From an uncultured Arachnia sp. (GTDB lineage: Bacteria; Actinomycetota; Actinomycetes; Propionibacteriales; Propionibacteriaceae), in contig CANLSH010000013.1 in NCBI GenBank assembly GCA_947493705.1, positions 1 to 64,000 on the forward strand: a stretch of 64,000 nt of DNA, read 5' to 3'. Position 1 is the stretch's first letter. The number at the start of each line of letters is the position of its first letter. Below the pieces are notes generated by a model. The model did no database searches. It was given only the letters and a program-made list of their open reading frames with translations, and was not told the origin of the DNA. Shown here in pieces: positions 1 through 9,132 of this stretch. Made by a program: the position numbers and the translations under genes.

Positions 1-111
1 GTGTTACTGCATCTGGTGCGTGTACTGGATGTCCATATCCAGATGTAGGGGCGCCAGATCGCCCGATCCGGTGCGCCACAGCCACGACATGATTGGACAG
101 TGGTTTCCCAG
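1..111. repeat. Partial copy of ~165-bp inverted-repeat-ended element (copy A)
   Basis: The first ~110 bases match the right two-thirds of the element seen complete at 110-275 and 47756-47920. The shared core includes CTGGATGTCCATATCCAG, a short hairpin, and the GGCGCCAGATCGCCCGATCC stretch. This copy is the most diverged: its right end reads GATTGGACAGTGGTTTCCC where the others have GATTGATCAGTG. It abuts copy B directly, so the two form a head-to-tail tandem. The left end lies outside the window. Confidence 0.8.
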
Positions 112-275
112 GGAAGCGCTGATCAATGCTGTTCTCGGCGAGGACTTGGCCGGGCGGGATGAGATGGTGTCACTTCATCTGGTGCGTGTACTGGATGTCC
201 ATATCCAGATGTAGGGGCGCCAGATCGCCCGATCCGGTGCGCCGCAGCCAGGACATGATTGATCAGTGGTTCCCT
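110..275. mobile_element. MITE-like element, complete copy B
   Basis: A 166-bp unit bounded by imperfect terminal inverted repeats: AGGGAAGCGCTGATCAAT on the left, and on the right a sequence whose reverse complement is AGGGAACCACTGATCAAT. It is nearly identical to copy C about 47.6 kb away, differing by a few substitutions and 1-bp indels. It has internal hairpin potential (CATCTGG pairs with CCAGATG) and no convincing gene. The structure suggests a non-autonomous miniature inverted-repeat element; no transposase is present in the window, so mobility is inferred. It lies just downstream of the purine/folate operon. Confidence 0.75.
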
Positions 276-283
276 AAATGCCC

Positions 284-577
284 TCAGCGCGACGGAGGAA
301 CCAGAAAGGCCAGAGCAGCAATCGCAAGCGCTATCGACGCCAGGCCGACCACATCTATCCAGCGTCGTCGCACCACCAGCAAACCCGCCACCCGTGCTCG
401 CAACACCAGTCGCAACAGTGCTGCCAGTCCCGCCGCTCCGGCGATCATGAGCGAAGCGCTGCGCCACCGCCCCAGGCCCAGGAAGACCAGTGCACCAGAG
501 AGCGCCACGAGTACAACCGCGAGGGGCCATGGGTTGCTGGGCAACTCCTCGGCCGGAAGGTCACGCTTGTCCGCCAT
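284..577 (-). CDS. DUF3017 family small membrane protein
   Basis: A 97-residue protein with a short charged N-terminus and about three hydrophobic segments (roughly residues 20-38, 43-62 and 76-93), separated by an Arg-rich stretch. Actinobacterial DUF3017 proteins of this size sit directly after folD, as here. The start at 577 (MADKRDLP) overlaps the folD 3' end by 17 bp, which implies translational coupling; a longer reading begins at 658 but runs inside folD and lacks membrane character there. Function is unknown. It is the last gene of the purN-purH-folD operon, and downstream there is only the repeat element. Confidence 0.8.
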   Translation of the reverse strand: MADKRDLPAEELPSNPWPLAVVLVALSGALVFLGLGRWRSASLMIAGAAGLAALLRLVLRARVAGLLVVRRRWIDVVGLASIALAIAALAFLVPPSR

Positions 578-1475
578 GCAGCGCTTTCTTCCCCGGCACT
601 CCGTCATCAACCGGCGCCGCTCCAGCACCGTGCAGAGCCTCGGCACGATCCACGACATTGGTCAGCAACATGGCCCGGGTCATGGGTCCGACACCACCGG
701 GGGTGGGGGCTATCAGTGATGCCTTCTCCCACACATCCGGCGCGAGGTCCCCCACCAGGCCATCATCGGTTCTTGTGATGCCAACATCCACGAGAACGGA
801 GCCCTCCCGGACCATGTCCGCCGTGACCATGCCGGGCATCCCGGCTGCCGTGACGACGATGTCGGCCTGAGCAGTCAGTGCCGCGAGATCCCGGGTGCCG
901 GTGTGACACAACGTCACCGTCGAGTTCTCGGACTTACGGGTGAGGAGGAGACCCAGCGGCCGCCCCACCGTGGTACCCCGGCCCACGATGACGGTGTGCG
1001 CGCCACCCAGCTCCACATCGTAATGGCGCAGGAGCGCCACGATGCCGCGCGGGGTACACGGCAGCGCCCCGGGTATCCCGAGGACGAGTCTGCCCAGGTT
1101 CACCGGATGGAGCCCGTCCGCGTCCTTCTCCGGGTCCACTAGAGACAATGCCCAGTTGTCATCAAGGTGCTTGGGTAGTGGCAGCTGGACGATGTAGCCG
1201 GTGCAGGCCGGATCCATGTTGAGCTGGTCCAGCTGGGCGGCCAGCTCAGCGGCCGAGGTGTCGGCCGGCATGTCGACGCGAATGGAGCGGATGCCCACCT
1301 CAGCGCAGTCGCGGTGTTTGCCGGCAACGTAGGAGTGGGAGCCGGGGTCATCGCCCACGAGCACGGTGGCGAGACCTGGCACAACACCGGCGGCGAGAAG
1401 CCCTGCAACGCGCTCCTTGAGCTGGGCCTTGATCTCCTTGGCGACCGGCACACCGGCCATTTTCGTTGCTGTCAT
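561..1475 (-). CDS. folD: Bifunctional methylenetetrahydrofolate dehydrogenase / methenyltetrahydrofolate cyclohydrolase
   Basis: A cytoplasmic enzyme that interconverts 5,10-methylene-THF and 10-formyl-THF, supplying the formyl donor for PurN and PurH encoded just upstream. The 304 residues are close to the usual family length. The catalytic Tyr49 and Lys53 lie in SHSYVAGK, followed by the substrate-loop sequence VQLPLPKH, the NADP-binding stretch [13 protein letters not shown] and the C-terminal [10 protein letters not shown] signature. It starts 18 bp after the purH stop codon and overlaps the DUF3017 gene, so it is almost certainly cotranscribed with both. Confidence 0.97.
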   Translation of the reverse strand: MTATKMAGVPVAKEIKAQLKERVAGLLAAGVVPGLATVLVGDDPGSHSYVAGKHRDCAEVGIRSIRVDMPADTSAAELAAQLDQLNMDPACTGYIVQLPLPKHLDDNWALSLVDPEKDADGLHPVNLGRLVLGIPGALPCTPRGIVALLRHYDVELGGAHTVIVGRGTTVGRPLGLLLTRKSENSTVTLCHTGTRDLAALTAQADIVVTAAGMPGMVTADMVREGSVLVDVGITRTDDGLVGDLAPDVWEKASLIAPTPGGVGPMTRAMLLTNVVDRAEALHGAGAAPVDDGVPGKKALHGGQA

Positions 1476-1493
1476 GAAATGTATTGTCTCAAT

Positions 1494-3095
1494 TCAGTGG
1501 AAGAAGTGGCGGGTGCCGGTCAAATACAGCGCAACACCGTGCTCCCGGCACAGGTCAATGGTGTCCGCATCACGCATGGATCCGCCCGGCTGGACAATCG
1601 CCTGAACGCCCGCCTCGATCAGGATCCGCGGACCGTCGTCGAAGGGGAAGAAGGCATCGGATGCGGCGACCGATCCTGTGGCCCGATCACCGGCGCGCTC
1701 CACCGCCAGGGTGCAGGAGTCCACCCTGTTCACCTGCCCCATGCCCACGCCCACGGAGGCGCCGTCGGAGGCGAGCAGAATCGCGTTGGATTTGACGGAA
1801 CGACAGGCTCGCCAGGCGAACTCCAGGTCGGCCAAGGTGGATGGGTCCACAGCCTCGCCCGCTGCCAATTGCCACTGGTCCGCCGCGTCACCGGGTGCGT
1901 CGATCTGGTCCGGCTGCTGCACCAGCGCTCCGCCGCCAATGGGATGCAGGGTGTGAACGGAGTGCTCGAACAGCGGGGCACGCAACAACCGAATGTTCTT
2001 CTTCGCGCCGAGGATTTCCACCACACCGTCGTCGAATCCGGGTGCGATGACCACTTCGGTGAACACCTCGGACACGGCGCGCGCCATCTCCACCGAGATC
2101 GGACGGTTGGCGGCGATGACGCCACCGAACGCGGAGACGGGATCACAGGCATGTGCCTTGCGATGCGCTTCTGCGACGTCGTGGCCCACCGCGATCCCGC
2201 ACGGGTTCGCATGCTTGATGATGGCGACGCAGGGCTCTTCGAAGTCGAAGGCGGCCCGCAGGGCGGCATCCCCATCGGTGTAGTTGTTGTAGCTCATGGG
2301 TTTGCCGTGCAGCAGTTCGGCCTGCGTGATGCCTCGGGGCCCCTGACTGTCGGAGTACAGCGCCGCCGCTTGGTGTGCGTTCTCGCCGTAGCGCAGCGTC
2401 GTCTCCTTCTGCCACGTGCCCCCCAGCCAGGCAGGGAACCCATCAGCTGGCTGTTCAGCGACATGTTCGGTCATCCAGGTCGCCACCGCCACGTCGTAGG
2501 ACGCCGTGTGTCGGAAGGCGGCCGCGGCCAGCTCCCGGCGTTCAGCAAGGGTGAATCCGCCAGCATCGAGCGCTGTGCGCACGCTCTCGTACTGCTTGGG
2601 CGAGGTCACCACAGCTACCGATGAATGATTCTTGGCAGCTGCACGCACCATGGTGGGGCCGCCAATATCGATCTGTTCCACGCACTCATCCGCGCTGGCA
2701 CCAGAGGCCACGGTTTCGGTGAAGGGATAAAGATTGACCACCACGAGATCGAACGGGGCGATTCCCATGTCGTCCAACTGGCGAACATGGGCGGGCAGCC
2801 GCCTGTCGGCGAGGATGCCTGCATGCACGAAGGGGTGCAGCGTCTTGACCCGCCCGTCGAGGCATTCAGGAAAGTCTGTCACGGCCTCGACAGGGGTGAC
2901 GGCGACTCCGGCCTCTGACAGGCGGGCAGCGGTGGAGCCCGTCGACACGATTTCCACTCCGGCCGCCTCCAGCACATGGCCCAGTTCCTCCAGGCCGGCC
3001 TTGTCGTAGACCGAGACAAGCGCCCGTCGTACGCCGCTCCGAACAGCGTCGTCACGCTGTGGGTTCTGGTGGTCCGATCCGGTGCTTTCGCTCAT
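1494..3095 (-). CDS. purH: Bifunctional AICAR transformylase / IMP cyclohydrolase
   Basis: Catalyses the last two steps of de novo IMP synthesis: formylation of AICAR with 10-formyl-THF, then ring closure. The 533-residue protein has an N-terminal methylglyoxal-synthase-like cyclohydrolase domain (about residues 22-150, with STGSTA and DGRVKTLHP) and a C-terminal transformylase domain containing RYGENAHQ (235-242) and the catalytic KHANPCG motif (294-300). Its start overlaps the purN stop by 4 bp and folD follows after 18 bp, so substrate and cofactor enzymes are encoded together. No missing motif was seen. Confidence 0.98.
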   Translation of the reverse strand: MSESTGSDHQNPQRDDAVRSGVRRALVSVYDKAGLEELGHVLEAAGVEIVSTGSTAARLSEAGVAVTPVEAVTDFPECLDGRVKTLHPFVHAGILADRRLPAHVRQLDDMGIAPFDLVVVNLYPFTETVASGASADECVEQIDIGGPTMVRAAAKNHSSVAVVTSPKQYESVRTALDAGGFTLAERRELAAAAFRHTASYDVAVATWMTEHVAEQPADGFPAWLGGTWQKETTLRYGENAHQAAALYSDSQGPRGITQAELLHGKPMSYNNYTDGDAALRAAFDFEEPCVAIIKHANPCGIAVGHDVAEAHRKAHACDPVSAFGGVIAANRPISVEMARAVSEVFTEVVIAPGFDDGVVEILGAKKNIRLLRAPLFEHSVHTLHPIGGGALVQQPDQIDAPGDAADQWQLAAGEAVDPSTLADLEFAWRACRSVKSNAILLASDGASVGVGMGQVNRVDSCTLAVERAGDRATGSVAASDAFFPFDDGPRILIEAGVQAIVQPGGSMRDADTIDLCREHGVALYLTGTRHFFH

Positions 3096-3673
3096 GCTTC
3101 TCCTGGTCTCCAGTCCCGCACAGCGCGTACGAGCAGTTCTCTTTCGGCGATTTTGATGCGTTCATGCAGCACCTCGGCGTCATCACCATCCAGGACTTCG
3201 ACGGCGGCCTGAACAAGAATCCTACCGGTGTCAACGCCTTCGTCCACGAGGAAGACGGTGGCGCCGGTCACCTTGACGCCGGCGGCAAGTGCATCATGGG
3301 CAGCGCGCATCCCGGGAAAACTGGGCAACAGGGAGGGGTGGGTGTTGATGGTGCGCCCGCCGAACCGGGCTAGGAACGCCTCACCCAGCAGTTTCATGAA
3401 TCCAGCCGACGCCACGAGATCCGGCTCGAAGGCAGCAACGATGTCAGTGAGTTGTGCATCCCAGCCCGCCCGATCCGTGCCTCGGCGATAAGGATGGGCG
3501 ATGGCCTCGATGCCGTGGCGACGGGCACGCATCAGAGCGGGCGCAGCCTCCTGATCTGAGACCACGGCCACCACACGCGCATTGACTTCACCGGCTTCTG
3601 TGGCGTCGATGAGGGACTGCAGCAGGGTTCCCGTACCCGAGACCAGCACCACCACATCCAGTGTCACATTCAT
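3092..3673 (-). CDS. purN: Phosphoribosylglycinamide formyltransferase
   Basis: Transfers a formyl group from 10-formyl-THF to GAR in de novo purine synthesis. The 193 residues match the PurN family length. Visible signatures are the phosphate-binding [10 protein letters not shown] near residues 12-21, the [10 protein letters not shown] loop with the catalytic His, and a downstream VDEGVDTG containing the catalytic Asp. It overlaps both neighbours by 4 bp (DUF6350 before it, purH after it), so it belongs to one translationally coupled operon. Confidence 0.96.
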   Translation of the reverse strand: MNVTLDVVVLVSGTGTLLQSLIDATEAGEVNARVVAVVSDQEAAPALMRARRHGIEAIAHPYRRGTDRAGWDAQLTDIVAAFEPDLVASAGFMKLLGEAFLARFGGRTINTHPSLLPSFPGMRAAHDALAAGVKVTGATVFLVDEGVDTGRILVQAAVEVLDGDDAEVLHERIKIAERELLVRAVRDWRPGEA

Positions 3674-4983
3674 GATCCTAGAGGTCGCATGTCCTCTTCT
3701 GTTTCCTCAACCGGGGAAGGCGGCATCTTTTCGGGGGACGTCGAACCTTCGACGCGGGGTGGTCGTCGTAGCAATCCGAGAGCGGCTCCCCCGACGAGTC
3801 CGGAGAGTCCGAGGAGCACCGGCGCCACGATGATCAGCTGATCAATGGTTGCCCCGAAGTGTGCCAGACGTTCCTCGCCCAGACCACCACTGGCCAATGA
3901 ACACAACAGGGTTGCCAGGAGGCCGGTTGCCACACCGGAAAGTGCTCCCACCAACGCTGTCTCGTCGAACCGCGCTCTGGGACGGGCGAGAACGACGATC
4001 AGCGCGGCAATGAGACCGGCCGCAACTCCCACCACCAGCCACCAGAACATGGCACCGCCAGCCAGACCGGGCTCCCCCACGGCTCCCAGGACGGGGATGG
4101 ATGGCAGGAAACCGACGTCAGTCACGGACATGCTCAGCAGGGATTCATCCCCCAGCGTCACCCCGGCGCCCAGTGCCCAGGAGGTGGCCCACAGGATGAG
4201 ATTGGGCAGATACAGGAGCTGGATGAGCACGAGCAGGATTGTTCCGGCGATACCGGGGTTCAGGGCTTCATGAATGAGCAGGATCCCCTCGCGATGGGCG
4301 ATCAGCGCGACACTCAGGACTACCACCCCACCCGCCAGGCACACCAGCAACCCGTAACCCATAGCTGATGGCACCGAACGCAACCACGCAGGCCACGTAC
4401 GCCGAGGATCGAAGCCAAGAGCCCTGCTCGCGCCCCACAATCCGGAAACCGCACCCAGCACCACACCCCCGAGGAGACCGGTCAGGATGCCACCCGGGGC
4501 ATCCAGTGCAGCCGTCAGACCAGCGACAAGAATGCCGTGGGTGGCTGCGATAGTCCCCGCCACGCGCAACACCACCGATTCGCCGTCCACCCAGATGCGG
4601 CCGGTGTCCTCAGCAGTGTTCAGGGCACCAATTGCCTGGCGCGCAGCAAGCCCTGCCACCGGCTGAGCGAGAACAATGAGGATGAGCGTGAGCCCCAGGG
4701 GGATGAGCGTCACCAGCTGTTCACCCACCATGACGGGAACACCATGCGCCAGGAGGAGGATGTCCGTGGCCAGGAACAGTGAGGCGTTCAGCTCTGCATC
4801 GGGGGAGGTCAGCCATCCCAGAGCAGTGGCGCCGGCCAACATCAGCCAACCGGCGGCAACGGCAGCAATGGTCCCGAGGATGGCGACGGCGTACCACGGC
4901 CACGGAAAAACTCTCGGTTCTGCGGTGGGAACGGCATCCACATCCACTGCCACCGTGCGATGCTTGGCGGGGCGGTCGGTCAT
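3670..4983 (-). CDS. DUF6350 multipass membrane protein
   Basis: A 437-residue integral membrane protein with about ten or more hydrophobic segments, a short charged N-terminus (MTDRPAKHRT) and a Pro/Glu-rich hydrophilic C-terminus. Actinobacterial DUF6350 proteins of this layout are commonly encoded immediately upstream of purN, as here; some related proteins are annotated as cell-division (PerM-like) factors. The start at 4983 is preferred to the upstream ATG at 5064, whose extra 27 residues are not membrane-like and would reach toward the divergent gene's promoter region. It overlaps purN by 4 bp. Biochemical function is not evident. Confidence 0.85.
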   Translation of the reverse strand: MTDRPAKHRTVAVDVDAVPTAEPRVFPWPWYAVAILGTIAAVAAGWLMLAGATALGWLTSPDAELNASLFLATDILLLAHGVPVMVGEQLVTLIPLGLTLILIVLAQPVAGLAARQAIGALNTAEDTGRIWVDGESVVLRVAGTIAATHGILVAGLTAALDAPGGILTGLLGGVVLGAVSGLWGASRALGFDPRRTWPAWLRSVPSAMGYGLLVCLAGGVVVLSVALIAHREGILLIHEALNPGIAGTILLVLIQLLYLPNLILWATSWALGAGVTLGDESLLSMSVTDVGFLPSIPVLGAVGEPGLAGGAMFWWLVVGVAAGLIAALIVVLARPRARFDETALVGALSGVATGLLATLLCSLASGGLGEERLAHFGATIDQLIIVAPVLLGLSGLVGGAALGLLRRPPRVEGSTSPEKMPPSPVEETEEDMRPLGS

Positions 4984-5086
4984 GGGCGACTCCCATCGAT
5001 TCTGTGGTGCACCAACTGCACCGGGTAACCTGTCCCGGGAATGCCCCTCACGAAGGACATTCATCAGTTCTATCTGGAGGTGATTG

Positions 5087-6799
5087 ATGTCAGAGTCCGG
5101 GTTTCAGCGTCCCCGGCGAGCGTTCGCCCATGACACCGACTCCAAAAAGCCGATCGCGGATGACGATACCCCAGTCTCAGCCACCTCGGCCGCACGACGC
5201 GGGCAGGATCCTGAAGCCACTGATTCGCCCAAGGATGCCACGGGTTCTGAATCGCCACGGCCGTCCAATCCGTTTGCGCGCCCGGGCAGTGAAGCTGCCA
5301 CCAGCGAGGTACCCGCCTACGGCCCTCTGGTACCCGCGCCCTCACCTGAAGCGCCGGCCTCGGCCTCCGAGGATGTGAAGCGCACCGGGGCGAGCCCTGC
5401 GTCGGAATCCGGAGGTTCGTCGGTGAGCGCAGCCACTCCCCCGGATTCTGACGAGCCGGTCACCCCACCTGTTCAATCGCAATCGTGGATACGTCACCAC
5501 AGAAAGACACTGCTCCTTTTCCTCATCGGTGCCCTGGTGGTCGCCCTGCTCGTCATGCTCGGATCCTTCTGGGCAGGACGCAGCACACAGGCCCCACCGG
5601 CTCCCATCGCCTCCACGAGCCCGAGTCCCAGCACCTCGGTCAGCGCGGTACCACCGGTGAGCGTTGACGATCTCCTCACACTGGAGGACGCCGAAGCCAT
5701 CGTGGCGGGGGCAACCTGGAGCATCGCCCAAACAGCCGAGACCCGTGAGGAGGCGCAAGCCAGGCCCGCGTGTCTGGGATCCGACATCGCTGACGTCAAC
5801 CCCACTGACACGTTCCAGCGGGCCGTCGGCACCTCCGGCGATGACATGCTCGCCGCCCTTCACCAGGTGGATCTCTACGCCACCGTCGATGCCGCTCAGC
5901 AGGTGCAATCAGAACGAGCGACGAACCTTGCTGCATGTGATGATGTTCCGGCGTTCATCGTCGGCGCCTCAACCGTCACGGGACTTGGTGACGAGGCAAC
6001 GCAGCTGACCGTCGCGTTCCAGGGGGATCCCGAAGACGGAGCCTCGGAAGTCCTCCATTCGGTACTGCTGGTGCGCACCGGGCGCGCTCTGAGCATGCTC
6101 GATGTCACTCGCAACGACGAGGTGGTACCCCCGGAGGACGCCATGGCGGGAATGGTGCGTTCACTCGGTGACATTTGTGAACGCGTGGATGGCACATGCC
6201 CCACGGATCCGGCTGCCGCCCCGACTGTTCCACCGCCGGTGGACCCGGAGGGCTGGCTCATCACCTCTGACCTGCCGCGCATTCGTCCTGGATTCGGCCA
6301 GTGGATCACCAATGAGGATCAGCCAGTCGACATCACGTCCAAAGGTATGGGATGCGAGAACATGACGTTGGCCACCGAGCCGGGACCGACGCAGCGCCAG
6401 CAGCGCACGTATCTTCTGACCCAGGACGAGGAGACGCCCACAACATTCGGCATCGACGAGATGGTCTTCGATTTCGACGACAACGTGGCGGCACGCGTCT
6501 TCACCAACAAGTTGATCGACTCCCTGCTCTCCTGCGAGGACCGCAACGCAACCGCCCAGGTCACGGATCTGGGTGCCATCAACGGCACAGGGGCGGACGG
6601 CGTGGCGGTGTCAGCCCGAATGATCGTCATCGATCAGGCAATTTCCGATGATTCCGCGGTGAAGTACCAACTGGCCGTGGCAATCGCTGATACACGTGTG
6701 AGCTATCTGTTGACCAGCGTCACGGAGGACTACCGGTTCACCAAGAACGCTCAGCATGAACTCTCCTTGCGGATGGCACAGCGCAACAGCCAGGGCTGA
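5087..6799 (+). CDS. Membrane-anchored protein with disordered cytoplasmic head and two-part extracellular domain
   Basis: A 570-residue protein. Residues 1 to about 130 are Pro/Ser/Ala/Asp-rich and probably disordered. A single transmembrane helix follows (about 138-160, around LLLFLIGALVVALLVMLG), then a Ser/Thr/Pro linker and a large exported region. The exported part looks like two related halves of about 160 residues, each with a Cys pair and a similar strand order, reminiscent of the PknH-type extracellular sensor fold, although no kinase domain is present. The start is the ATG at 5087, with GGAGG at 5076-5080; a TTG lies one codon earlier. It is divergent from the purine operon and ends at a strong terminator. 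The sensor or lipoprotein-like role is inference. Confidence 0.75.
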   Translation: MSESGFQRPRRAFAHDTDSKKPIADDDTPVSATSAARRGQDPEATDSPKDATGSESPRPSNPFARPGSEAATSEVPAYGPLVPAPSPEAPASASEDVKRTGASPASESGGSSVSAATPPDSDEPVTPPVQSQSWIRHHRKTLLLFLIGALVVALLVMLGSFWAGRSTQAPPAPIASTSPSPSTSVSAVPPVSVDDLLTLEDAEAIVAGATWSIAQTAETREEAQARPACLGSDIADVNPTDTFQRAVGTSGDDMLAALHQVDLYATVDAAQQVQSERATNLAACDDVPAFIVGASTVTGLGDEATQLTVAFQGDPEDGASEVLHSVLLVRTGRALSMLDVTRNDEVVPPEDAMAGMVRSLGDICERVDGTCPTDPAAAPTVPPPVDPEGWLITSDLPRIRPGFGQWITNEDQPVDITSKGMGCENMTLATEPGPTQRQQRTYLLTQDEETPTTFGIDEMVFDFDDNVAARVFTNKLIDSLLSCEDRNATAQVTDLGAINGTGADGVAVSARMIVIDQAISDDSAVKYQLAVAIADTRVSYLLTSVTEDYRFTKNAQHELSLRMAQRNSQG

Positions 6800-6831
6800 G
6801 CCCTACCTCCGTATCAAGAAGGCTGGAACAC

Positions 6832-6872
6832 GAAGAACAGCCCCACCCGGCAACCGGGTGGGGCTGTTCTTC
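6832..6872. terminator. Strong bidirectional terminator
   Basis: A perfect 19-bp stem (left arm GAAGAACAGCCCCACCCGG) with a CAA loop. The right arm and tail give TTCTTCTTTC on the plus strand, and the outer arm gives a similar pyrimidine-rich end on the minus strand. It lies between the convergent gene ending at 6799 and sucD ending at 6884, so it can terminate both. Confidence 0.92.
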
Positions 6873-6883
6873 TTTCGTCAACG

Positions 6884-7780
6884 TCAGGCGCTCTTCTGCC
6901 GGATGTCTCCCATGGCGTCGCGGGCCAGCGACGCGGTTTGACTCGGGGTCTCACCCACCATGACGCCGGCACTCTCCAACGCCTTCTTCTTCGCTGCAGC
7001 GGTGCCACCGCTGCCAGTGATGATGGCCCCGGCGTGGCCCATCGTCTTTCCCGGTGGTGCTGTGAAGCCAGCCACGTAACCAATCACGGGCTTGGTGATG
7101 TTCTCGGCGATGAAGGCGCCCGCCCTTTCCTCGGCGTCACCACCAATCTCGCCGATCATCACGATGACGTCTGTGTCGTCGTCGTCCTCAAAAGCCTGCA
7201 GGACATCGATGTGGGAGGTCCCGATGACGGGGTCACCCCCGATGCCCACAGCAGTCGAGAAACCGTGGTCCCGCAGTTCGAACATCATCTGATAGGTCAG
7301 TGTTCCTGATTTGGAGACCAGTCCGATATTGCCCCGGCCTGCAATGTGGGCCGGGATGATTCCCACATTGGACTTGCCCGGTGAAATCAGGCCCGGGCAG
7401 TTCGGTCCAATGATCCGGGTGGAGCTGGAAGCAGCGGCGGACTGGAATTCGATCGCATCGCGTACCGGAATTCCCTCGGTAATCACCACGCACAGCGGGA
7501 TCTCGGCCTCAACCGCTTCCAGAACAGCGTCGCGGGCGAAGCGGGGCGGAACGAAGACCACGGAAACGTTCGCCCCGGTCGCGTCCATGCCTTCGGACAC
7601 AGAACTGAAGACCGGTACCGGATCCTCCTCGAAGACCACCGATTCCCCACCCTTCCCGGGGGTGACACCGCCCACGATGCGTGATCCGGACATGACCATC
7701 CGTTGGGTGTGCTTGCGTCCCTCCCTGCCGGTCATGCCCTGCACGAGGATTCGTGAACTCTCATCAATGAAAATGGCCAT
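6884..7780 (-). CDS. sucD: Succinate-CoA ligase (ADP-forming), alpha subunit
   Basis: The alpha subunit of the TCA-cycle enzyme that makes ATP from succinyl-CoA. It carries the CoA-binding Rossmann domain (VQGMTGREG, residues 13-21) and the active-site phosphohistidine in GHAGAI (248-253, His249). The 298 residues match the family. It follows sucC after 9 bp, so the two subunits are cotranscribed, and a strong terminator lies just downstream. Confidence 0.97.
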   Translation of the reverse strand: MAIFIDESSRILVQGMTGREGRKHTQRMVMSGSRIVGGVTPGKGGESVVFEEDPVPVFSSVSEGMDATGANVSVVFVPPRFARDAVLEAVEAEIPLCVVITEGIPVRDAIEFQSAAASSSTRIIGPNCPGLISPGKSNVGIIPAHIAGRGNIGLVSKSGTLTYQMMFELRDHGFSTAVGIGGDPVIGTSHIDVLQAFEDDDDTDVIVMIGEIGGDAEERAGAFIAENITKPVIGYVAGFTAPPGKTMGHAGAIITGSGGTAAAKKKALESAGVMVGETPSQTASLARDAMGDIRQKSA

Positions 7781-7789
7781 GAGTCTGCC

Positions 7790-8965
7790 TCAGCTCCTTT
7801 CGCTTGCCAGCTTGGCGACGGCCGCAGCTGCGCCGTCCATGGTGGATTCCACCTGGATGAGTGGATGCTCGGCCTCGGTCAGGATGGCCTTGCCCACGTC
7901 CACCGAGTTGCCGTCGAGGCGCACAACGATCGGCTGCTTGGCCTCATCCCCCAGCACCTTCAGGGCGCTCACGATTCCCTGGGCGACGTCGCTGCACGCT
8001 GTGATGCCGCCGAAAACGTTGACCAGCACTGCACGCACCTGGGGATCGCTCATGATGATCCGTAGTCCATTGGCCATGACCGTGGACGAGGCCCCGCCGC
8101 CAATATCGAGAAAATTGGCCGGCTTCGGTTGACCCGGCAGGTCCTTACCCGCTCGCTCCACCACGTCGAGAGTGCTCATCACCAGACCAGCGCCGTTGCC
8201 GATGACACCCACGTTGCCGTCCAGCTTCACGTAGTTGAGATCGAGTTCCCGTGCCTGCCGCTCCAGATCCACGGCGGCTGACGTGTCGTGGTAGTTGTCC
8301 CAGGAGTCATGTCGGAACTCAGCGTTCTCGTCGAGGGTGATTTTGGCATCGAGAGCCACGATGTCACCGGAGGCCACCTTCACGAGTGGGTTGACCTCCA
8401 CCAGGGTGGCGTCGGAGTCCCGGAAGACGGTCCAGAGCTTCTGCAGCACCTCAGCCACACCGTTGCGATCCCCCTCCTCGAAACCCGCCTGCTCCACAAT
8501 CTCTCTGGCCACATCGGCGGTGATGCCCTGCACCGGATCCAGCTCTATTTTGACGAGTGCCTCGGGACGCTCCACTGCGAGTGTCTCGATGTCGATGCCT
8601 CCCTCCACACTGCACATCGCAAGGTATGTCCCGGCGGTCCTGTCCAACAAGATCGAGAAGTAGTACTCGGCTTCGATCTCCGCACCCGGACTCAGCATCA
8701 CGGTGTCGACGGGGAGGTCCTTGATGACGAGATCGAGGATCTCGGAGGCTGTGCTCTCTGCCTCATCCGCGCTGTGGACCAACTTCACGCCACCTGCCTT
8801 GCCGCGGCCACCCACCCGGACCTGTGCCTTCACCACCGCCACGTCCGAGTCAAGTTGTCCAAAGGCTTCACGGGCGCCGTCTGGTGTGGTCGCAACCACA
8901 CCCGGCAGCACCGGCACACCAAAAGATTCAAACAGTTCACGTGCTTGGTATTCGAGGAGATCCAC
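7790..8965 (-). CDS. sucC: Succinate-CoA ligase (ADP-forming), beta subunit
   Basis: The nucleotide- and succinate-binding subunit. It opens with the conserved MDLLEYQARELF, followed by an ATP-grasp domain, and has FLDIGGGA and NVFGGI-type sequences near the C-terminus. The 391 residues match the usual ~390. The start codon is GTG (8963-8965), with a GGAG six bases upstream. sucC and sucD form a two-gene operon transcribed away from the divergent M23 peptidase gene. Confidence 0.97.
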   Translation of the reverse strand: MDLLEYQARELFESFGVPVLPGVVATTPDGAREAFGQLDSDVAVVKAQVRVGGRGKAGGVKLVHSADEAESTASEILDLVIKDLPVDTVMLSPGAEIEAEYYFSILLDRTAGTYLAMCSVEGGIDIETLAVERPEALVKIELDPVQGITADVAREIVEQAGFEEGDRNGVAEVLQKLWTVFRDSDATLVEVNPLVKVASGDIVALDAKITLDENAEFRHDSWDNYHDTSAAVDLERQARELDLNYVKLDGNVGVIGNGAGLVMSTLDVVERAGKDLPGQPKPANFLDIGGGASSTVMANGLRIIMSDPQVRAVLVNVFGGITACSDVAQGIVSALKVLGDEAKQPIVVRLDGNSVDVGKAILTEAEHPLIQVESTMDGAAAAVAKLASERS

Positions 8966-9055
8966 CCTCAGCTCCGATCATTGAGTTGCGCGGTCCCCGC
9001 TTACGATACAACCGGGACCGATCACGATGCTGATCATGGGGAATGCGCAGTCAGG

Positions 9056-9071
9056 AACCTCAAATTTGAGA
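9056..9071. promoter_or_regulatory. Candidate palindromic operator and -35 region upstream of the peptidase gene
   Basis: The perfect 12-bp palindrome CTCAAATTTGAG is flanked by GGAA and CTTCC, which extend the dyad imperfectly. It overlaps a TTGAGA that could be a -35 box, with a weak TAAGGT-like -10 sixteen bases later, about 40 bp before the TTG start at 9133. It lies between divergent sucC and the M23 gene. No regulator can be assigned. Confidence 0.35.
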
Positions 9072-9132
9072 GCTTCCTGAGAAATGCTAAGGTTCTAATG
9101 TATCAAGCCGCAGTCACCTGTCTGGAGTCCTG

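Noticed and set aside
123..778. Several overlapping plus- and minus-strand frames of 60-200 codons
   Set aside because: They run through the repeat element or antisense to DUF3017 and folD, have no family resemblance and no ribosome-binding sites.
3829..3845. TGATCAGCTGATCA palindrome
   Set aside because: It lies inside the DUF6350 coding region with no regulatory context.
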